From contig KV748185.1 of the NCBI GenBank assembly GCA_001692895.1, positions 2,108,001 to 2,172,000 of the forward strand: DNA of 64,000 nt, given 5' to 3'. Position numbers and translations under genes: made by a program. Within the stretch, counting starts at the first letter, position 1. Every line of letters begins with the position of its first letter. Origin of the DNA: Cenococcum geophilum 1.58 (taxonomy: Eukaryota; Ascomycota; Dothideomycetes; Gloniales; Gloniaceae). Below, in pieces: positions 58,201 to 64,000 of the stretch. The notes under the pieces were generated by a model, which ran no database searches, was not told the origin of the DNA, and saw nothing but the letters and a program-made list of their open reading frames with translations.

Positions 58201-59200
58201 CTTAATTATATCTAACTAAGGTATATAATTTAACTCCGATATATAAAGACGAATCTATTAACACCTTAGTATCTTTATTAAAATGTCTATATCCTTTTAC
58301 TATAAAACTGCTAAATAACTAGAAAACGCTAATGCTAGTATAAAAGCGTACCTACGATAGGTAGTTGCCTATAGTTAAAATAACTAAGTAGATTACCTCT
58401 TACTAGGTAAATTCGCAGTAAATAATTACGTCTTAACTACTATAGGACTTACCCCGTTCTTTATAAATAAGGGTTATTACCCCTAATCCGGCATAGAGCC
58501 ACTAAAACCTATTAATAAAAAACTACCATATAGAAAACGCCTTAAGATACTACTTACTAACTAGTATATAGATCGTATAAAAAATCTACTTAACTACTAT
58601 AAGGGAGAAATGGCCTAGGCTTAAGCAAAATAGGCTTACTTCGCCAACTATTATAGAACGCCACCACCGGAGATGCGTGTTGGCGACTAGGTATAGCTAA
58701 ATATACGCAATATCTTTATATAGAGGCCTATAAAGTTACTTAATTATAAGAACCTTGGCCCCTATTTAATTAAATAAGTTATTAATAGGGGAGCTATATA
58801 TAAGCTAGAATTTTTACCTACCTTAACTACCTATAGGATATAGCTTGTATTTTACCTATAGCTACTACACCTTTATTAGCCTAACCTCTTACTAGGGCAG
58901 ATATAGCTTAAACCCCTATTGGTACTAATTTAAGATAAGAATAAAGATAAGAACTATAAGGAGTAGACCGTTAAACAAATTATTAACTCTAAATACTTTA
59001 GTAAAGGTAGAGGATAATAGCTTTACTATAGAGCTATATATATAGGATTTAATATAAATCAGCTAGAATAGCAACTATAAAAAGACTTTAAAAATGCAAA
59101 GGATCTAATTAGCGACTTTTATTACGCAAACCTATAGAAACTAGGCCTAAGTAAAGATTTTATACCTAATCCTCTATAGGAGCCCTTATAGAGTTAAACC
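55261..59200 (+). pseudogene. Chromovirus pol: protease, RT, RNase H, integrase, chromodomain
   Basis: RT: YRGLNAIIIKNQYLVPLIYK (56305), KLNIITAFNYL (56410), IPFGVYNGLGTF (56510) and AYLDNILIYSNN, where YLDD reads YLDN (56600-56611). RNase H: LVAFYLSKLIL.ECNYKIYN (57145). Integrase: AYYGYKRAKAFNIKY.GLLYPL (57930) with the zinc-finger Cys read as Tyr, then IDFIINLPP (58020) and NASIKAYLR (58330). A chromodomain follows at about 58955-59130 (KQIINSKYF, LYYRAIYIGF, FKNAKDLISDFYYANL), which in chromoviruses directs integration to silent chromatin. Many stops; no full protein possible. Minus LTRs, about 6.1 kb when insertions are removed. Confidence 0.9.
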
Positions 59201-59421
59201 GCTATATATTACTACGTAAGGGCAAATTACTATTAGATTGCCGTTAGATTGCGGTAAAGTGCGATTACGTGACTAGAATATCGTTAAGATGTCTAGGAAC
59301 TTTAACTAGCGGTTAAAGTTATCTAATTAGTCAGATTTTTAGATACTAAGCCTTATTATATAACATTGTTTTAAGCCTTTAATAATACCCCCCCTTCTTC
59401 TTTTTTATACCTGTAGCTAGA
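59201..59421 (+). repeat. Probable 3' LTR region of the chromovirus
   Basis: After the chromodomain frame ends, non-coding sequence with ACGTAAGGGCAAATTAC and a pyrimidine-rich CCCCCCCTTCTTCTTTTTTA tract follows. No matching 5' LTR was seen before 28555, so the extent is a guess. Confidence 0.35.
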
Positions 59422-59638
59422 ATATATTGCATTGCAATAGGAGGCAAATTGCCGCCACGTATGGAAAGTTGCCGTTACGTGAGGCAAGTTGCCGTCACGT
59501 GTCACCGCGGCACTAGCGTGGTAAGGAACCTTAAGTTCCTCACCCTTCTTTATATGAAAGACAACATCTATCTATAATACCGCATAGTACATATTATTGT
59601 AATATATGTATTCTGCACGTTGTTAAAGCATACTAACA
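59422..59638 (+). repeat. 5' LTR of copia element I
   Basis: Shares GGCAAATTGCCG, GTTGCCGTCACGTG, GGCACTAGCGTGGT and GGAACCTTAAGTTCC with the LTR of element C, and ends ACTAACA. Followed by CTAATTAGTGAGCGCGTATA, the same primer-position motif as in A and B. The left boundary is uncertain because the 3' LTR is outside the window. Confidence 0.7.
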
Positions 59639-62220
59639 CTAATTAGTGAGCGCGTATAGATTAGGAAACACGCAGATAGCTTAGAAGACAGTTATACTGT
59701 CCACCTTGCAGCAGATTAGAAGATAGTTATACTTATCTACCTTTTATATCAGCCTATTTTAGTTAAAAAGAAGAAGAGAAACTACCTAAAAGTACTTATC
59801 TAGTATCCACGACGACTTCTAGATATCTTGTTCTATCTATTCCAGAGGACCACTACGCAAAACACCTTATCCTACTTAACCGCCCCCTTAAACCTCCTTA
59901 ACCGCCTCCTTAACCGCTCCCCTACCTTTACCCTATAAACACCCTTACCTATCTAAATAATATATAAGACACAAGATGTTAGGAATAGAGAAAGATTAAG
60001 AGGAAGAAGTAGCTAAATAAGAAGATGGAATTAACCTAATAGAAGCCTCTAAGGACAACCTAACTAACTACCTATAATGTAAGATATACCTATATACAGA
60101 GATATATAACTAGCTAGACTTAACACTCTAGAAATCGTTCTAGGGAGATTTTAAGGACTTTACGGTTAATATCTTTACGCAAATCCCCTTATACTAGCTT
60201 TAGCAACTATATAATTACCTAAATATTAGAGGAGTATAGGTTAATATTAACCATAAACGAAACAAAACACTCCCTTAGTCTTTATATAATATAGCATAAA
60301 AAGAAGACCAAACTAAATAGAGTAGAGAGATAATTAAATTAGCTAATAATAAGTACAAACCGACGCTATTAAGATTAATTAAGGTATATATAATAGAGGG
60401 TACCTTAGAGGAGCAATAATAAGCTAAAACTACCGCAACCTAACCAACCGGTACACCGACTACCTCTACCTTTACACTATCTATTATACCTTAATCTACA
60501 ACTACGTCTACTTTTATATTATCTGCTACGCCTTAACCCGCAATAATAACATAGCAACTCCACGTATAATCTATAGATAAGGAGAACCGCCCTATTACTA
60601 TAACCGGCTATAGTAAGGAAATTGCGAATACAGCTAAGATATATATAGAGGAGCAGAAATACGGTGGCATAAATAAAAGCCTCGACTATAAATTAACAAT
60701 ATTCTATAATATCTGTAATTAAGCGGATGTACCCCAAGAAGCCTACCTTAAGGCATTCCTTACTATGCTAAAAGGACTAGCTTTAGACCACTTCTACATA
60801 AACTAACTATCCTGCCTACTATTTACTAAAGCTTACGAGCACCTTTAGAATTTCTTTAAAGGACTAGGATTTTAACGTAAGAACCTAGATAAGTGGAACA
60901 CTATTATACTTATAACAGTAATAGCAAGAAACATAGATAAGTTAACAAGTAAATATCTCTAATTGTTAATCTATAGACTTCGTTAACTATAGTATGGCCT
61001 TAGACCTACCTTATAAACTATAGACTTCCTTTATAATAAAATTGTTACTTCTTGCTAGGGAATACTAGTATGCAGATATGCAGTCTCTAACCCACCGGAT
61101 AACCTTAGAGCCCTTATTAACAAACTTTAATCATCTATTATAGTATATGAGAAAGAGCATATAGAGAAGATATAAGCCTTCTTCACAAACCGACGGTTCT
61201 ATAAAAGAGATAATAACTATGACCGTAGCAACCGCAACAACCCTCCGTATAACCGCAACCGAAAGAAACTACGTTGCTTCGTATATAATAGGGAAGGATA
61301 TCACTTATAGAGATATACTAAGGAGGAGCAAGAAGAGTCTAAAGCTAAGTTTAGAACTGCCAATAGAGACAGGTTTAGTAAATTCAACAACTAATTTAAA
61401 AAACGACTTAACTAATATATTATAGATTACAAGGATAATAATACCGACTCAGAAGAAGAGCTTAAGGAAGCTTTTTAAGTACTAACTATTAATATAAGTT
61501 ATAAGGCAACTAACAAGAACTTACAACTAAATATTAATTACTACTATACCTCCCTCGGCCAAGTAGAACAGCAGAAAGCAATTTCTATGGCCGCCACCCT
61601 AGCTAATAAAGCCTTTGGCTATTTGGTTATAACCATAGATAATATAGTACCTCTTATAACCAACTAAGACCCCTTTACCTACAATATAACTATATCTACG
61701 TCCCGCTATACTATAAACAAGTTTATAGGCATAATAATTGACACAGGAGCATCTAAACGATCCATAGCAGGATATAGCTAATTCTTGGCATTTTAGAGAC
61801 TTAATACTAATATATAGCTTAATACCACCACATAAGGCATGGTTAACATACAGTTCGGCATTAGATTAACCTCATTAATCAGATTAGCTAAAATAACTAC
61901 CCTAATCGGCATAATTAAGTTTCATATTATCAAGGTTAACACCCTATTTTTACTTTACTTGGCAGACATAAACTACCTATAAGTATACTACAACAACCTA
62001 AAAAATATACTAATCACCCCTTAGAGCGAAGTACCCGTTATATGTTACTTTAGCCACCCTTTCCTACTTTAGAATATATCCCTATATACTTATTTAACTA
62101 AGTCCTTTAAACAAAACCCCTACTACCTTACCAACGTAGAATTAAAACGACTATATCGCCGTTTTGGCCACCCTTTAGTTAAGCGTCTTGTATAAATACT
62201 TAAACGCTTAGGACATAAGC
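59639..62220 (+). pseudogene. Copia element I gag, protease and start of integrase (truncated by LINE J)
   Basis: Gag: EEQKYGGINKSLDYKLTIFY (60650), KAFLTMLKGLALDHFYINQL (60750), RYAVSNPPDNLRALINKL (61080), then RRFYKRDNNYDRSNRNNPPY and a knuckle remnant. The protease motif GIIIDTGASKRSIAGYSQFL (61730) is intact in its DTGA. Pre-integrase follows: VELKRLYRRFGHPLVKRLVQ (62140). Homology ends in KRLGHK at about 62220, where LINE sequence begins. Stops are mostly TAA/TAG at Gln codons. The +strand frame 61219-61425 is a neighbouring frame. Confidence 0.85.
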
Positions 62221-64000
62221 TTCACCACACATGCAACCTTACCAAAAGGTGGCGCCGCACTTCAAAACTTACGCATACCCATCTTACCATCAAAAACAAT
62301 CGATTTCCTAACTTTCAAGACCTAATTCTCACTGCCTAGCGAGCTAGAGGTGGATTTATTTGTCATTTTACCCCCTTTCCCCTAGCAGAAAATTCTTCTT
62401 AGGGGTGGTCCTAGCTTATAAGCGAGGCACGGACAGGAACACTAAAACTACGACTACTACTACGAATACCAATAGGGGCTAGTCTTTCTACTACCTTTTA
62501 GCCTAATCTCCCCAGAAATCTTCTAGTAGGATTAGTAAGGAGAAAGGGTATAAGGATAGTAAAAACTAGGAAACCCCCCTATAAGATACAAAATGCCAAG
62601 GCCTAATAGGTCTAAAAAAAAACCTCCTATAGAAATAAGTGATGAAGATTCTACATCTACTTTTTCTCCCCCTTCTCCTTCTCCTGGCCCGTTTAGGANA
62701 GGAGAAAAAANAGGANATCCTNAGTCTTCTCCTNAAAAAGAAAACCAAAAACCTGCAAAAAAGACAATAAAACCAACGACTACTACAGATAGTATGCATA
62801 ATATACCTCTCTCTTCCCTTTCTCCAGAGGAACATCTATGCGAGGCTTTAAGAAGCCTAATCCAGGCCTATAAAGGGCTAGAAGGAGAAGAGCAAGAAGA
62901 ATAAGTTAGATAGCTAGTAGACTATACACAAAATATCCTAATAGGAAAAAACCCTTTACAAAAGAAGAAGAAGAAAAAGAGGCAAAAGAGGTCCTAGAAG
63001 GACTAGTAGAAGAAGTAAAAGCTCTCTGTAAGGAGGTAGCTTCTACCAAAAATACTTACGCAGAGAGACTGAAGAAGGACCTCCCTTCTTCTTCGTCCTC
63101 CCTACCCTCCTCATTATCACCACCACTACCTTCTACCCCTTCTCCTTCTAGTAGGGGTTCTACTTCTACTAGAAGTAAGAAAAAGCAGCTATAAGAAAGG
63201 AAGCTAGTCCTAATTACAAACAAAAAGAACTAACCTCTAGATACCTTCTCTATACGAAATAAAGTCAATCAACTATTTGCATCAAAACTGCAAGTAAAAA
63301 AGCCAGTTCTAGCGTCTATAGCTAGAACTAAAGGAAAACAAAATATTCTCCTTACGACTACAGAAGAGTATAATGCAGATTTCCTAGTCAAATATAAGGA
63401 GATCTGGCAAAACTGCTTTACCTTTCAAAGAGAAAACAAAAACTAGAACCATGGGTTCAAATTATAGCCCATGGGGTTCCTACCCTACCGTTCTTAAGAG
63501 AAGGAGGCTCTAAGCTTCTAAAAGAGGAAATTAAGACTTTAATCCTATAAGGATACAAGGACCTAACCTAGATGGATCTCATCTAGTGTAAAAAGACACG
63601 ATCCACAGACCAGATTTAGCTCTATAGTTTTTACTATAGAGAACGAAGAAAAAAGACAAGAAATCCTCAAGCAAAAAGAGATATTAATGCAGGTACAGCT
63701 ACTAAGGTAGTAAATACCTCGAAGTCTCTCCTACTACGCCAGTGTTAATAGCTGCCAAAAATTTGGCCATATAGGAGACAGATGCTCTACTAGGGCCTGT
63801 AGATATTATGCGGCTTGCACACCTATCTAAAGACCACTGCTGTCCTACTTGCTTAATAAGCGGCAGGCCTTGCAAAGCATACCACCCCTCTTTGCATTAA
63901 TTGTAAAGAAAAAACACTTTGCTAATTAGTAGAGACTGCGAGAATCTTAGAGCAGCTAAACCTAGTACATAGTACTAGCGTAGAAGACTCTATGGAAGAA
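62221..64000 (+). mobile_element. LINE J (Tad1-like), 5' part, runs off the window
   Basis: Starts abruptly inside the copia integrase gene. Composition shifts: CpA and poly-A/poly-C runs reappear (ATCAAAAACAATCG). 62221-62592 has no long frame and is the probable 5' leader; ORF1 follows. The 3' end and any target duplication lie beyond 64000. Confidence 0.7.
62593..64000 (+). pseudogene. LINE J ORF1 (gag-like, zinc knuckles), incomplete
   Basis: Opens MPRPNRSKKKPPIEISDEDS with a Ser/Pro-rich start, SLSPEEHLCEALRSLIQAYK, then a stop at 62902 and a shifted frame (EEEEKEAKEVLEGLVEEVKA, AERLKKDLPSSSSSLPSS). Further on come KPVLASIARTKGKQNILLTT and YNADFLVKYKEIWQN, and from 63740 a run of CCHC-like knuckles (CQKFGHIGDRC, CRYYA, CCPTCLISGRPCKAYH). 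This is the ORF1 plan of Tad1-type LINEs, an RNA-binding particle protein. Five undetermined bases at 62699-62734 weaken the early part. Frame changes may be real or assembly errors. Confidence 0.7.

Noticed and set aside
1-64000. Host genes, secondary-metabolite or effector genes in the AT-rich region
   Set aside because: I looked for non-transposon frames longer than about 100 codons in all regions and found none; every long coding signal traces to a mobile element or a repeat.

Overview
The window looks like a transposon graveyard from a filamentous ascomycete (Pezizomycotina). I found no host gene, tRNA or rRNA. Nearly all coding remnants belong to transposable elements and are full of in-frame TAG and TAA stops at Trp and Gln positions. 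The text is very rich in TpA and poor in CpA/TpG while CpG persists, which is the footprint of repeat-induced point mutation (RIP). The species cannot be named from the sequence.

Layout. 1-1315 is a Crypton-like tyrosine recombinase split by a 271-bp TA-flanked inverted-repeat element. 1316-3180 holds short repeats and a second small inverted-repeat element. 3181-5250 is a GC-richer, weakly mutated, non-coding block with several tandem repeats. 5280-12540 is a Ty3/gypsy gag interrupted by a 5.6-kb LINE on the minus strand with a 15-bp target duplication. 12960-15799 plus 27868-27981 is a second gypsy-like gag on the minus strand, split by Ty1/copia element A (15800-27867), which is itself split by Ty1/copia element C (20944-26930). 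27982-28406 is a near-perfect palindrome.

From 28555 to about 59400 a chromodomain-bearing Ty3/gypsy element (chromovirus) is exploded by two large insertions. hAT element D (29382-38982) carries copia element B inside it. Copia element E (39293-54534) carries copia F and hAT element H, and F in turn has element G inside its 3' LTR. Nesting therefore reaches four levels (chromovirus > E > F > G), and most junctions have exact target-site duplications. From 59422 a copia relative of A/B/C begins. It is cut at about 62220 by the 5' end of another LINE (J), whose ORF1 runs off the window.

The genes do not cooperate in a pathway. Each element once encoded its own mobility proteins (gag, protease, integrase, RT/RNase H, transposase or recombinase). 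Most reverse transcriptases have lost a catalytic aspartate through G-to-A change; the RTs of B and E keep the pair. The least familiar object is element G: hairpin-forming ends, a 9-bp target duplication and a large 12-bp minisatellite.
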